From: Bacillota bacterium
GTDB lineage: Bacteria > Bacillota > Clostridia > Oscillospirales > Ruminococcaceae
Direction of reading: 5' to 3'
Length of the DNA: 43,472 bases
NCBI GenBank assembly: GCA_023443315.1
Contig: JAEZVA010000002.1
Span: 1-43,472 of the forward strand
Within the stretch, counting starts at the first letter, position 1; each line of letters starts with the position of its first letter. Positions 17,088 through 25,550 of the stretch are shown here, in pieces. The notes under the pieces are model-generated. The model saw only the letters and a program-made list of their open reading frames with translations. It did no database searches and was not told where the DNA came from. Made by a program: the position numbers and the translations under genes.

Positions 17088-17648
17088 CTAGAACAGGAAG
17101 ATTCCCACTAGCGCACATCCGGCAATGTAATATATCGGATGCTTGTTGAATTTAAAGACTAAGAATAGTGCCAGCGCAAACAAGGCCGCCGCCTTGTAGT
17201 TGATTAGAGTTGCCCAGTCAAAGGATTGCGAAAACGCCCCCCAGTTGAATACCGAAACCTTGAGCACCTCCAGACACGCAACAGAGATGAGCGCGGTTAC
17301 CGTCGGACGGATGCCATAAAAAGCAGAGACTACATATTTGTTGCTACTAAACTGGGTAAGCACCTTGGATACAATCAATACAATGATAATTTCCGGAATG
17401 ATAATCGCAATCGTGCTCAGGATGCTACCCAAAGGACCTGCGGTAGTATAGCCGGCATAGGTAGCCATATTCAGTCCGATCGCACCCGGGGTGGATTCGG
17501 AGATAGCGATCATGTCCACAACATCCTTATTGGTGAACCATGTGTACTTTGCTGCAAGGTCGTATAAGAAAGGAATTGTGGCAAGTCCTCCGCCTACGGC
17601 GAACAGACCAATTTTAAAGAACTCATAAAACAACATTAGATATGTCAT
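17088..17648 (-). CDS. chromate transporter family, ChrA half-protein (second of a pair)
   Basis: This 186-residue membrane protein corresponds to one half of long-chain ChrA. The family signatures GLFAVGGGLATIPFLYD and ISESTPGAIGLNMATYAGY are visible near the start, with about six membrane segments. Paired short ChrA proteins move chromate or related anions as a heterodimer in some bacteria; here the true anion may be something else, given its place at the end of an ABC-transporter operon. The ATG at 17648, with AAGGGGAAAT before it, directly follows the stop of the partner gene, so the two are translationally coupled. No terminator stands right after it. Confidence 0.9.
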   Translation of the reverse strand: MTYLMLFYEFFKIGLFAVGGGLATIPFLYDLAAKYTWFTNKDVVDMIAISESTPGAIGLNMATYAGYTTAGPLGSILSTIAIIIPEIIIVLIVSKVLTQFSSNKYVVSAFYGIRPTVTALISVACLEVLKVSVFNWGAFSQSFDWATLINYKAAALFALALFLVFKFNKHPIYYIAGCALVGIFLF

Positions 17649-17649
17649 A

Positions 17650-18210
17650 CTATTTCCCCTTTCTTGCAAAGACCTTAATAACAATACCGGCCACCACTGC
17701 GCATACTATAATCAGTACTGTTGAGATATTGGTTAAGGCAGAAAGTGCAAATGCTACTGCGAAGATGATTGCCGTAAAGACGTCCTTTACACCTTTCTTC
17801 CACATGGTTGCAATTGATTGGATAATAAGCGCCGCAACAGCAACTCGTACCCCGATAAACGCCTTTTGAACGATAGGATTATTCATATAGGGTGCCAGCA
17901 CTGCAGCAATAATCATAATAATAACCAACGAAGGAAATGTAACCCCCAGCGCCGCGATAATACCGCCACGCTTACCGCGAAGCTTACTACCTACAAACAC
18001 TGCCGTGTTGATTGCAATGATTCCTGGCAGACACTGACTGACCGCATAGTAGTCCATAACCTCTTCTTGGGTTATCCAACCTCTGCGTTCAACGGCCTCC
18101 TTGTTGATGATTGGCAGCATTGCATAGCCTCCGCCAAAGGTCAATGCGCCAATTTTACTAAATACTATAAATATCTCCCAGAGAGACGGTTGTTTTAATT
18201 CCTTTTTCAA
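17650..18210 (-). CDS. chromate transporter family, ChrA half-protein (first of a pair)
   Basis: A 186-residue ChrA half with GALTFGGGYAMLPIINKEAVE, the RRGWITQEEVMDYYAVSQ segment and LPGIIAINTAVFVGSKLRG, all family hallmarks, and about six membrane segments. I place the start at a TTG (18210) because GGGAG precedes it at a good distance and it gives the usual length; an ATG 16 codons upstream is the alternative. It lies 90 bases after the GATase1-like gene on the same strand and probably belongs to the same transcript. The glycine-rich FGGGY motif marks it as the N-terminal-type half. Confidence 0.9.
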   Translation of the reverse strand: MKKELKQPSLWEIFIVFSKIGALTFGGGYAMLPIINKEAVERRGWITQEEVMDYYAVSQCLPGIIAINTAVFVGSKLRGKRGGIIAALGVTFPSLVIIMIIAAVLAPYMNNPIVQKAFIGVRVAVAALIIQSIATMWKKGVKDVFTAIIFAVAFALSALTNISTVLIIVCAVVAGIVIKVFARKGK

Positions 18211-18300
18211 TGCTATGCTCCCACGCTTTCTATGCTGATACGATATGATAGGTGGCATTCCGTAACAAAAGGTTTCCCATATACATATTTGAAACCACAG

Positions 18301-19047
18301 TTATTTTGTGGTGAGCCAATTTACAATGTTTCCCCATAGGACACTGTAGCCCGACCATTTACAAAACTCAGTAGGGGACCAATGCGGTGAACAATCAGTT
18401 GAATATGCACAAACCCTTCCCTTGCCATAAGTGCCAAGCGCGATTAGCGGGTCTTCCCCAACCATTACGGGAACCTCTGCTTCCTTTTTTGGGATTAGCT
18501 TATTGTAACCAAGAACATGAGGCCAACCCTTGGACGGAAGTCCATTCAGTATGGGGTGCTGTGCATCGACAACGGCAGGAGTGATGCCTTGACATTTTTC
18601 TACCCGGTCATCTCCATCCAACAAATTAACGGGAAGGATCTCTTCGATAGGAGAATTCCGATAACATCCGCGTGCTTGAATCCCTTGGAATGTAAGGTAT
18701 CCCCCAATCATCACAAATGCGCCGCCGTTTTCAACATATTCTTTAATCATCTCAAGCTTATTGGGGCTGCGTTGTAACCCAATAAAGGTGCTCATGGGCA
18801 GGTTAAAGGTGTTGGCACCACAATCACTGATCATTACAACATCATATTTTGCAAGTTCCTGCACTGTAGCCGGAAAATCCATATCAACGCGATGGCAGGG
18901 GATATGCACAAATTCTACCCCGTTTGCTTCTATCGCATCACGTATAAAACCGGTAGCTTCTTCATAACGGTCAAATGTAAAAACGTCATAGCCCTTCGCT
19001 TCCTGGGTATGAATCATAAAACTTTCGCCAATAAATAAAACTTTCAA
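18301..19047 (-). CDS. GATase1-like (class I glutamine amidotransferase-like) cytoplasmic protein
   Basis: The 248-residue protein matches the GATase1-like/ThuA-type fold proteins found in sugar and amino acid breakdown operons. Recognisable segments are VVMISDCGANTFNLP, NGGAFVMIGGYLTFQGIQA, NSPIEEILPVNLLDGDDRVE, WPHVLGYNKL and the SPTEFCKWSGYSVLW tail. A cysteine follows the beta-strand (SDCGAN), yet it is not in the usual nucleophile-elbow setting (GxCxG), so true glutaminase activity is doubtful. Its enzymatic role is unknown for the whole family. It sits between the permease and the chromate-type transporters, 45 bases after the former. ATG at 19047 follows GGAGG. Confidence 0.82.
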   Translation of the reverse strand: MKVLFIGESFMIHTQEAKGYDVFTFDRYEEATGFIRDAIEANGVEFVHIPCHRVDMDFPATVQELAKYDVVMISDCGANTFNLPMSTFIGLQRSPNKLEMIKEYVENGGAFVMIGGYLTFQGIQARGCYRNSPIEEILPVNLLDGDDRVEKCQGITPAVVDAQHPILNGLPSKGWPHVLGYNKLIPKKEAEVPVMVGEDPLIALGTYGKGRVCAYSTDCSPHWSPTEFCKWSGYSVLWGNIVNWLTTK

Positions 19048-19092
19048 ATTCGATAGCCTCCTGCTTAATTACTTACATTATTAAATAGAACA

Positions 19093-20049
19093 TTATTCAG
19101 CTGCTGTTTTTATTGCATTCTTTACTGCTTGTTCTTTAAGCTTTAAGCCCTTGCGTATTCTGATTATTTCCATAATTACCATGCCAAGGATGGTAATTAC
19201 GTAGGGTAGCATCTTAACAAAGTATGCAAGACCTGCAGCGGTAAGCTGAAAAACGTTAGCCGTTGCGTCCGCGATGCCAAACAACATAGAAAACAGCGTT
19301 GCCCCTAACGGTGAGCCTGCCGCTATATTGTTGGCTGACAGCCCAATAAACCCACGTCCCGCCAGCATATCACGCGAAAACCATGTGACGTATGACATGG
19401 ACATAAATGCACCGCCTAGACCGCCCACTGCGCCAGAAATTAGGTATGCAACTGTTTTGATCTTTGTTGTCGAGATTCCGACCGACGATGCTGCATTTGC
19501 GTTCTCACCAACGCAACGCATCCTTAATCCGAGACGAGTTTTATATATTAGTAACCAGATTAAGATAGCGCAGACTAATGAAAGATAGGTTAATATACTA
19601 TGTCCCGACAACATCTCGCCCAAAACCGGGATTTCCTTAATAATAGGAATCTCAATATTAGGAACACCAAGGCTTGGTATCTTTGAGAAAGTGGTGCCCT
19701 TTGCACCGGTTAACATATAAAGACCAAATGTTGTACCGCCGGTAGCAACGAGATTGATTGCAATACAGGTTAAGTATAGCTCGGTTTTTCCAATTAGGTT
19801 CGCATAACTGATGATGCCCCCCACCAATGAGCCCGCTAGCATTCCAAACAATACGCCTAATACAACGCTCTGTGTTAGTGCACTGAATATAACGCTTGAC
19901 AATGCAGCTGTGAGCATGATTCCTTCAATTGCCATATTGAGCAGACCGGTCTGTTTGGTAATACAGGCTGCCAGAGCCGCATAGATAATGGGAGTCGACA
20001 GCCTGAAGATAGAAAATCCAAATGTTCCGATTATTTCCTGAAAAGACAT
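19093..20049 (-). CDS. ABC transporter permease, BMP/nucleoside type (second permease)
   Basis: The 318-residue membrane protein belongs to the branched-chain amino acid/RbsC-type permease superfamily in the nucleoside group (YufQ/NupQ-like). Typical segments are STPIIYAALAACITKQTG, LLNMAIEGIML, GLRMRCVGENANAASSVGIS and FIGLSANNIAAGSPLGA. About eight membrane segments are visible. It follows the first permease by 13 bases and completes a heterodimeric channel with it. The ATG follows AAAGGAGAAT. Its basic C-terminal tail is typical. The carried compound is not evident from sequence; characterised relatives transport purine and pyrimidine nucleosides. Confidence 0.93.
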   Translation of the reverse strand: MSFQEIIGTFGFSIFRLSTPIIYAALAACITKQTGLLNMAIEGIMLTAALSSVIFSALTQSVVLGVLFGMLAGSLVGGIISYANLIGKTELYLTCIAINLVATGGTTFGLYMLTGAKGTTFSKIPSLGVPNIEIPIIKEIPVLGEMLSGHSILTYLSLVCAILIWLLIYKTRLGLRMRCVGENANAASSVGISTTKIKTVAYLISGAVGGLGGAFMSMSYVTWFSRDMLAGRGFIGLSANNIAAGSPLGATLFSMLFGIADATANVFQLTAAGLAYFVKMLPYVITILGMVIMEIIRIRKGLKLKEQAVKNAIKTAAE

Positions 20050-20062
20050 TCTCTATTCTCCT

Positions 20063-21154
20063 TTAACTGTTAGTTTTCAGGCTAGCCGCAGGACTAAGGG
20101 CCGATTTAAATATCATCCGATTTCTTGCCGATGACAGGAATGAATCTGCTGCTACTAGCAGGATAATGATACCCTGAATTACGATGATAAACTCAGCGGG
20201 TATGTCTGCCGTTCTATTTACAACCTCTGCACCCTGCTTGATGTAGGCAAGAAGAAAGGCTGTAATTGGCACAAAGATAGGGTTTTTCTTTGCTAATACT
20301 GCAACTACAACACCGTTCATACCGTGCTGCGTTAATTCTGTCCACTGAAACCGATCGTTCATGCCAAGCTGTTCAACAGCGCCACCGAAACTCGCTAAGG
20401 CACCACCAATTACCTGTGCCATAACAACGGTTGTGGTGACCTTGATTCCAACATGTCTTGCAAATTCAGGGTTGGAACCAACGGTACGCATCGTATAACC
20501 TGCTGGCATCTTAAAGAACAACAGGACTACCAAGATATAAACCGCTGCCATTATGATAATACCAGAATGGATTCCCGCTTGCGGGATAATATTTTCAAGC
20601 TTTGCATTTAAAGGAATGCTCTTAGATGCCGTATACGAGACCTCTGTATCTCTAATTAGACGTGTTAAAATGTACTGCGTTAAAAACAATAGTATGTAAT
20701 TTAACATAATGGAGACAACGATAATATTAGCATTAAGTTTTGTGTTAATTACAGCAGGAACAAACGCAATTGCTCCACCCATTACTAGTGAAATGAGAAG
20801 CAGCAGGGAGATCATTACAACTTTAGGCAGTTGAAATGGTTCCAGTGCAATCGCAATAAAAGTGGTCATGCATGCCGACATGATGAATACGCCTTCACCT
20901 ATTAGGTTGAACCGATTGACTGCATACATAAAGCACATACCCCAACCGGTAAATACCAGTGGAATCGCCTTTTGAATAATACCGCCGAACCGTCTAGCAG
21001 TAGAAAATGGACCTATTGAGAAGTTGTAAATCGCCTTGCCCGGTACATCACTGATTAAAACAAGTACCACCAATATAAATAGGTAGGCGATTAAAAATGC
21101 CGCTACAATTCTTAGAATCTCAAAAACAATCTCTATTCTTCTTGTTTTACTCAC
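20063..21154 (-). CDS. ABC transporter permease, BMP/nucleoside type (first permease)
   Basis: This 363-residue permease (YufP/NupP-like) has about nine membrane segments. Family features are KAIPLVFTGWGMCFMYAVNRF, NLIGEGVFIMSA, KLNANIIVVSIMLNYI, YTMRTVGSNPEFARHVGI and HGMNGVVVAVLAKKNP. It overlaps the stop of the ATPase gene by four bases, so it is translated in coupled fashion, and precedes the second permease by 13 bases. In this transporter type the larger permease is the first of the pair, as here. It contributes half of the translocation path for the substrate caught by the lipoprotein at 22874. Confidence 0.93.
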   Translation of the reverse strand: MSKTRRIEIVFEILRIVAAFLIAYLFILVVLVLISDVPGKAIYNFSIGPFSTARRFGGIIQKAIPLVFTGWGMCFMYAVNRFNLIGEGVFIMSACMTTFIAIALEPFQLPKVVMISLLLLISLVMGGAIAFVPAVINTKLNANIIVVSIMLNYILLFLTQYILTRLIRDTEVSYTASKSIPLNAKLENIIPQAGIHSGIIIMAAVYILVVLLFFKMPAGYTMRTVGSNPEFARHVGIKVTTTVVMAQVIGGALASFGGAVEQLGMNDRFQWTELTQHGMNGVVVAVLAKKNPIFVPITAFLLAYIKQGAEVVNRTADIPAEFIIVIQGIIILLVAADSFLSSARNRMIFKSALSPAASLKTNS

Positions 21155-22698
21155 AGCAAACCCTCCATTTCGGCAGCTGTCATTGATTTTATACCCAACA
21201 TATATTCTCCCAAGAGTTCTTCGGTTATCTCATTGGCTGTTGGGAAGGCCGCAACGATCTTGCCTTTTCTCATAACAATCAGTCGATCCGATACCTCTAG
21301 AATCTCATTAAGATCAGCAGACACAAGAACTGTAGCAACATCCTTGTCGCGAGACATTGAAATCAGTAATTTTCTTATCATCTCTGTTGTTCCAACATCA
21401 ATCCCCCGCGTGGGCTGACTTGCAAGAATAAACTTGCAGCCAGAGGTACATTCTCTTGCGACCACTACCTTTTGGATATTTCCACCCGACAACATGCGTA
21501 CAGGTTGGTTTCTGTTGTCACATGCAATCTCAAAATCCACTATGCATTGATCCACAAATCGACTGATTGCTTTGCTATCAAAGAAACCTAGCTTTTTAAA
21601 CATCGGACTAAAATATCGGTCGCCGATGATGTTATCCTTAATAGAAAGGTTTGTAGCGCAACCATTTTTCATTCTATCCTCGGGTATATGTGCAATGCCC
21701 ATCTGCCTTAGCTCGCGTATACTCTTGCCCTTGATATCTATACCGTTAAACGCAACACTACCCGCGTGATACTCAGAAAAACCACAGATCGCTTCGGAGA
21801 ACTCGCTCTGTCCATTTCCTTCAACGCCGACAATTCCCAGTACCTCTCCGGCGCGAATGTTTAGGCTTACGTTATCTACTACCCGCTTTCCCTCATCGCT
21901 AACACAGATAAGATTCTTTATCTCCATTACGCTGTGCTTGGGCTGCGGAGTATCTTTTTGAAACTTAAGCTCTACATCGCGACCAATCATCATCCTAGAG
22001 ATTTTTGCCTCGGTCATCTCCGCAATATCATAAGTTCCAACACAACGTCCCTTACGCAGGATCGTAACCTGATTACACAGTTGCATTATTTCCTCAAGCT
22101 TATGAGAAATAAATATAATGGCATAACCACTATCTCGGAGAATTGCAAGCTGCTCAAATAGTTCTTTGGTCTCTTGTGGTGTAAGTACTGCCGTGGGCTC
22201 GTCCATGATTAGTATCTTTATCCCACGAATTAGAGCTTTGAGAATTTCTACTTTCTGCATCTGTGCAACGCTTATTTCATTTATCTTTTTCGTTACATCT
22301 ATATTAAAATTGTACTTTTGTGCAACATCAGAAGTGATTCTAACAGCCTCTTTATAATCAAAAAAAACTGCCTTTGTTGGCTCTATTCCCAGAACAATGT
22401 TCTCTGCTATCGTTAAGGACGGTACTAACATAAAATGCTGGTGGATCATACCAATTCCTTTATGGATTGCATCAAGCGGCGACTTCATCTCCAGCTTTTC
22501 ACCTTCTAGGTAAATAGCCCCTTCTTGATAGTCTTCCATTCCGAACAGCATCTTCATCAGCGTGGTTTTGCCCGCTCCGTTTTCGCCAACAAGTGCGTGA
22601 ATCTCATTGGCTTTCACCGTAAATGAAATGTCCTTATTGGCAACGAATCCGTTGGTATATATCTTTGTTATATTCTCTACCCGTAATAGTTCGCTCAT
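21151..22698 (-). CDS. ABC transporter ATP-binding protein with two nucleotide-binding domains, BMP/nucleoside type
   Basis: The 515-residue ATPase (YufO/NupO-like) contains two NBDs. The first (about 1-235) has Walker A GENGAGKTTLMKM and Walker B ILIMDEPTAVLTPQE, but its signature reads ISVAQMQKVEI where most relatives have LSVGQ or LSVGMQQ. The second (about 250-500) has the usual degenerate Walker A GVEGNGQSEF, an intact LSGGNIQKVVVARE signature and the atypical Walker B ILASQPTRGID. Glycine-to-alanine in the first signature could reduce activity at one site, leaving asymmetric hydrolysis. ATG at 22698 with GGAG was preferred to the frame start seven codons up. It is separated from the binding protein by 175 bases with a hairpin. 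Confidence 0.93.
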   Translation of the reverse strand: MSELLRVENITKIYTNGFVANKDISFTVKANEIHALVGENGAGKTTLMKMLFGMEDYQEGAIYLEGEKLEMKSPLDAIHKGIGMIHQHFMLVPSLTIAENIVLGIEPTKAVFFDYKEAVRITSDVAQKYNFNIDVTKKINEISVAQMQKVEILKALIRGIKILIMDEPTAVLTPQETKELFEQLAILRDSGYAIIFISHKLEEIMQLCNQVTILRKGRCVGTYDIAEMTEAKISRMMIGRDVELKFQKDTPQPKHSVMEIKNLICVSDEGKRVVDNVSLNIRAGEVLGIVGVEGNGQSEFSEAICGFSEYHAGSVAFNGIDIKGKSIRELRQMGIAHIPEDRMKNGCATNLSIKDNIIGDRYFSPMFKKLGFFDSKAISRFVDQCIVDFEIACDNRNQPVRMLSGGNIQKVVVARECTSGCKFILASQPTRGIDVGTTEMIRKLLISMSRDKDVATVLVSADLNEILEVSDRLIVMRKGKIVAAFPTANEITEELLGEYMLGIKSMTAAEMEGLL

Positions 22699-22815
22699 AA
22701 AGTACTCCGTTCCGCCCAATCAGTTTTGTAATTAGCTTATTAAGTACCCTGTAGCCTACCCAAAGCACAACTCGTCAACAGGAGGGCTGTTAGAGATAAT
22801 CCATTTACATTAAGA

Positions 22816-22858
22816 TGTAAGCAGACTGCACCAGATATCTGAGCACCGTCTGCTTACA
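22816..22858 (-). terminator. hairpin between binding-protein and ATPase genes (attenuator or partial terminator)
   Basis: TGTAAGCAGAC (22816-22826) pairs perfectly with 22848-22858 around a 21-base loop. It follows the lipoprotein stop by 15 bases within one operon. Such hairpins commonly keep binding-protein mRNA abundant relative to the membrane genes. The T-run behind it is poor, so read-through is likely. Confidence 0.6.
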
Positions 22859-22873
22859 CCCAAGACTTATTGT

Positions 22874-24022
22874 TTAAGGAGTTACAGACTCGACCAGTGC
22901 ATCAATCTCACTCTGAGTCATATCGTAAGCAGACTGCACCTTGATTGTACCGTTAATAACGTCCTGCTCAGCAGCTGCAACCTTTGTGCGCACTTCCTCG
23001 GGAACCAGCTTCTGGTAGTTATCATTGTCTGCGATGCCAACAACGCCGTCGCTAAGACCCAGCGGTACAGCTTTCGTGCCTGCAAAGATATCCTGGCCTT
23101 CAGAGATCCACGTCATAATGTTAAGAACCGAGCTGTCCATCTTCTTAAGACAGGAGGTGATTATATTTTCTGCAAGCTTCGCCTCGCCACGCTTATTATA
23201 CACAACATACTGGTCGGCATCACAGCCGATTGCAAATACGTTGTTGTCATAACACGCTTGGAATACACCCAGGCTCGCGCCTCCGCATACTGCAAACACT
23301 ACGTCTGCTTTATAGGTGTTAATCTGAGATGTAGCAATCTCTAACGCCTTTGCAGTATCATTAAAGTTGCCAATAAAAGCAGAGTACACTTTGATGTCGG
23401 GGTTGTATGCTTTTGCACCCTGAATATAGCCTACAAGGAAGTCGTTAAGTACGGGGTTCTCTTGTCCGCCGACAAAACCAACTACACCTGTTTTACTGGC
23501 ACCTGCAGCGGCCATGCCTACAAGGTAGGCAGACTCATAGCTTGCGGTTGCATACAGATATACGTTGTCCGCTTCGCATTCATCCAGTGAAGTGGTATCG
23601 TACACAATAAACTTCATATCAGGATAATCGGCGGCATACTGCTTGCAAAGATCAAGGAATCCGCTTCTGAGGAATACATAGTCGTATCCTTCCGCGCAGA
23701 AGTCAAAGAAGTAGCCTTCATAAGTGGAAATGTCGGTACCAACCTCGGAATAACTAACTTCAAAGCCCAATGCTTCTTCGGCTCCAAGGAGTCCGTCGTA
23801 AAGAAGATCGTTAAAGGATAGATCACCGAGCGCGTTCAGTGCCAGCATGATTCGTTTGCCTTCGCCAAACTTTTGGGCGGGCTCATTGGATACCTCTACC
23901 TCGGTAGAACTTGCCGGTTTTGACTCCTGATCCGGCTTTGCAGCATTACTCTGACCACATGCAGCCAATGAGAAACATAGTACAACAGCAAGGAGAAGAG
24001 CTATGCTTCGTTTAAACAACAT
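22874..24022 (-). CDS. BMP-family substrate-binding lipoprotein
   Basis: The 382-residue lipoprotein begins with a lipid signal MLFKRSIALLLAVVLCFSLAAC (split here as MLFKRSIALL / LAVVLCFSLAAC), with Cys22 in the LAAC lipobox, followed by an acidic Ser/Glu linker to about residue 50. The mature part has the BMP/PnrA pattern: LGDLSFNDLLYDGLLGAEEA, YDYVFLRSGFLD, VGMAAAGASKTGVVGFVGGQ, NDTAKALEIATSQIN and ADQYVVYN. Characterised members bind nucleosides (TmpC/PnrA) or autoinducer-like ligands. It is the second gene of the run, between the M20 amidohydrolase (47 bases upstream) and the ATPase. The ligand cannot be read from sequence; a ribosylated compound is a guess from the family and the nearby ribokinase gene. 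Confidence 0.93.
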   Translation of the reverse strand: MLFKRSIALLLAVVLCFSLAACGQSNAAKPDQESKPASSTEVEVSNEPAQKFGEGKRIMLALNALGDLSFNDLLYDGLLGAEEALGFEVSYSEVGTDISTYEGYFFDFCAEGYDYVFLRSGFLDLCKQYAADYPDMKFIVYDTTSLDECEADNVYLYATASYESAYLVGMAAAGASKTGVVGFVGGQENPVLNDFLVGYIQGAKAYNPDIKVYSAFIGNFNDTAKALEIATSQINTYKADVVFAVCGGASLGVFQACYDNNVFAIGCDADQYVVYNKRGEAKLAENIITSCLKKMDSSVLNIMTWISEGQDIFAGTKAVPLGLSDGVVGIADNDNYQKLVPEEVRTKVAAAEQDVINGTIKVQSAYDMTQSEIDALVESVTP

Positions 24023-24069
24023 TGTTATCCCTCTTTTTCTTTCATTATATACTAAAAGCTAGCCGCTTT

Positions 24070-25374
24070 TTAGTCGGTGGGTTTGCACCAGCCTAGAATA
24101 AGATGTGCATAGGCAAGAATGCACTGATAATAATTTTCGATTTCTATGTACTCGTTTGGTCTGTGCCCTTTACCAGCATGACCGGGGCCAAACGTCACAA
24201 CGGGTATCTTTGCGATGGTCTGATAGAACCTTGAATCGTTTCCGCTACAGGAGACATCCAGTTGTGCACTGCCTGCCGCAATGCATTGGGATTCGTAAAC
24301 CGCCTGAACAAACGGTAAGCTTCGATCGGTTTCAAATGCACCACCCTTTTGGTAAACCTCCAGTTTAGGGGGGTTGTCTCTTAGCCATTTGTCACCCGCG
24401 CATCTTGTCATAATGGTATTTACTACGTCGTCGTATGCTGATTGGTAGCTCATCACACCAGGGATATAGTGTAAACACAACTTAAAGCTACACTCCGATG
24501 GAACAGACGAACCCGCAACACCGCCGTTAATCACACCTATATTTATGGATGGTACCGGAAGCAATGGATGCTTGTAATTCATCATCCAATCTTTTTCCAG
24601 TTCCGAGAGCGCATCCATCAGCAAGACAGCCTTTTCGATTGCGTTGACCCCTTGCCACTTTAGCCCCGAATGAAGGCTTACCCCTTTGACCGTTACATTG
24701 AAGAATATAAAGCCCATGTTCGCCGTGATAATTTTGCAGTCGGTAGGCTCGCACAACACTGCTGCGTCAGCATTATAGCCATGCATTGTTGCGCAAAGAC
24801 TGCCGTTACCACCACCCTCTTCATCAACAACTGATACCAACCGAACTGTGCCCGGAAGGGATATTCCTGCATCCTGTAACAACATGATTGCTGAGACTGC
24901 AGCGGCCGTGCCTGATTTCATATCGGACGTTCCTAGCCCGAAGAACTTGCCGTCTTTTTCTGTCGCTTTGATCGGCTCTGAGTTCCATTCTTCTAGGTTC
25001 CCAATCGGCATTGTATCCATATGACCATTGAATAGAATTGAACGAGCATTGGGATTGCCGTGAAACGTTGCTATGAGATTGTATCGATCTGTGTTATTGT
25101 GACCAAGGTTTCCCTCGTTGTACCTTTCCAGTGCTTCGCGAATCGTATTCTCGTCTATATAATCTTTCTCAATTTCTGCGCCCATAGATGGCAGAAGCTG
25201 TTCGAGGTAGCGCTGGCCGTTTATCTCTTTTCCTCCGCCTATGCCATGCCCAATAGTTTGTGTGTCAATTCCAACCAAGTCAGTAAACACCTTAAGGTAT
25301 TTGGCTCGATTGCTTTCGAGCGTCTGTTGCAATAACTTCTTCAAATCGTGTCCATCCTTTTCCATGATCAACAT
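24070..25374 (-). CDS. M20-family metallo-amidohydrolase (ArgE/DapE-like)
   Basis: A 434-residue zinc hydrolase of the acetylornithine deacetylase/succinyl-diaminopimelate desuccinylase group. Metal ligands and catalytic residues are visible: FNGHMDTMPIG (His and catalytic Asp), LGTSDMKSGTAAAV (bridging Asp), VSVVDEEGGGNGS (catalytic Glu pair), LCEPTD and near the end GHRPNEYIEIENY. An insert, VPSINIGVINGGVAGSSVPS, marks the dimerisation domain. It is the first gene of the leftward operon and cytoplasmic, so it probably removes an acyl group or splits an amide from the imported compound. No clear ribosome site precedes either ATG (25374 or 25365). Biosynthetic ArgE or DapE function is unlikely given its transporter neighbours. 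Confidence 0.9.
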   Translation of the reverse strand: MLIMEKDGHDLKKLLQQTLESNRAKYLKVFTDLVGIDTQTIGHGIGGGKEINGQRYLEQLLPSMGAEIEKDYIDENTIREALERYNEGNLGHNNTDRYNLIATFHGNPNARSILFNGHMDTMPIGNLEEWNSEPIKATEKDGKFFGLGTSDMKSGTAAAVSAIMLLQDAGISLPGTVRLVSVVDEEGGGNGSLCATMHGYNADAAVLCEPTDCKIITANMGFIFFNVTVKGVSLHSGLKWQGVNAIEKAVLLMDALSELEKDWMMNYKHPLLPVPSINIGVINGGVAGSSVPSECSFKLCLHYIPGVMSYQSAYDDVVNTIMTRCAGDKWLRDNPPKLEVYQKGGAFETDRSLPFVQAVYESQCIAAGSAQLDVSCSGNDSRFYQTIAKIPVVTFGPGHAGKGHRPNEYIEIENYYQCILAYAHLILGWCKPTD

Positions 25375-25450
25375 TTGTTTATATTGTTTTAATAATTTTT
25401 AAACAAATTGTGAACATAACTCAAATTGCACAGTGTTTTTAAATATATAG

Positions 25451-25479
25451 TTGAGATTCTATGTCATGTGTTATATTAT
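25451..25479 (+). promoter_or_regulatory. promoter of the LysR gene in the shared divergent region
   Basis: TTGAGA (25451-25456) and TATTAT (25474-25479) are 17 bases apart, 72 bases before the LysR start. The region 25375-25550 also holds two direct CAAATTG copies (about 25404 and 25424), spaced one to two helical turns, which could take part in binding by the regulator. The leftward promoter is not clear. Confidence 0.5.
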
Positions 25480-25550
25480 AAAGACGGATTGTTGCTAGGT
25501 CAAATACACATTTTGTACATTGGCATACGAAAAGGATATGGTGATTTGGA

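Noticed and set aside
17088..18210. One chromate transporter gene split by a frameshift
   Set aside because: Both halves have their own ribosome sites and start signals and each has the normal half-length; paired short ChrA genes are a known arrangement.
24070..25374. Arginine or lysine biosynthetic ArgE/DapE
   Set aside because: Family membership fits, but the gene leads a BMP-type transporter operon and no amino acid biosynthesis gene is nearby, so a catabolic role is more likely.
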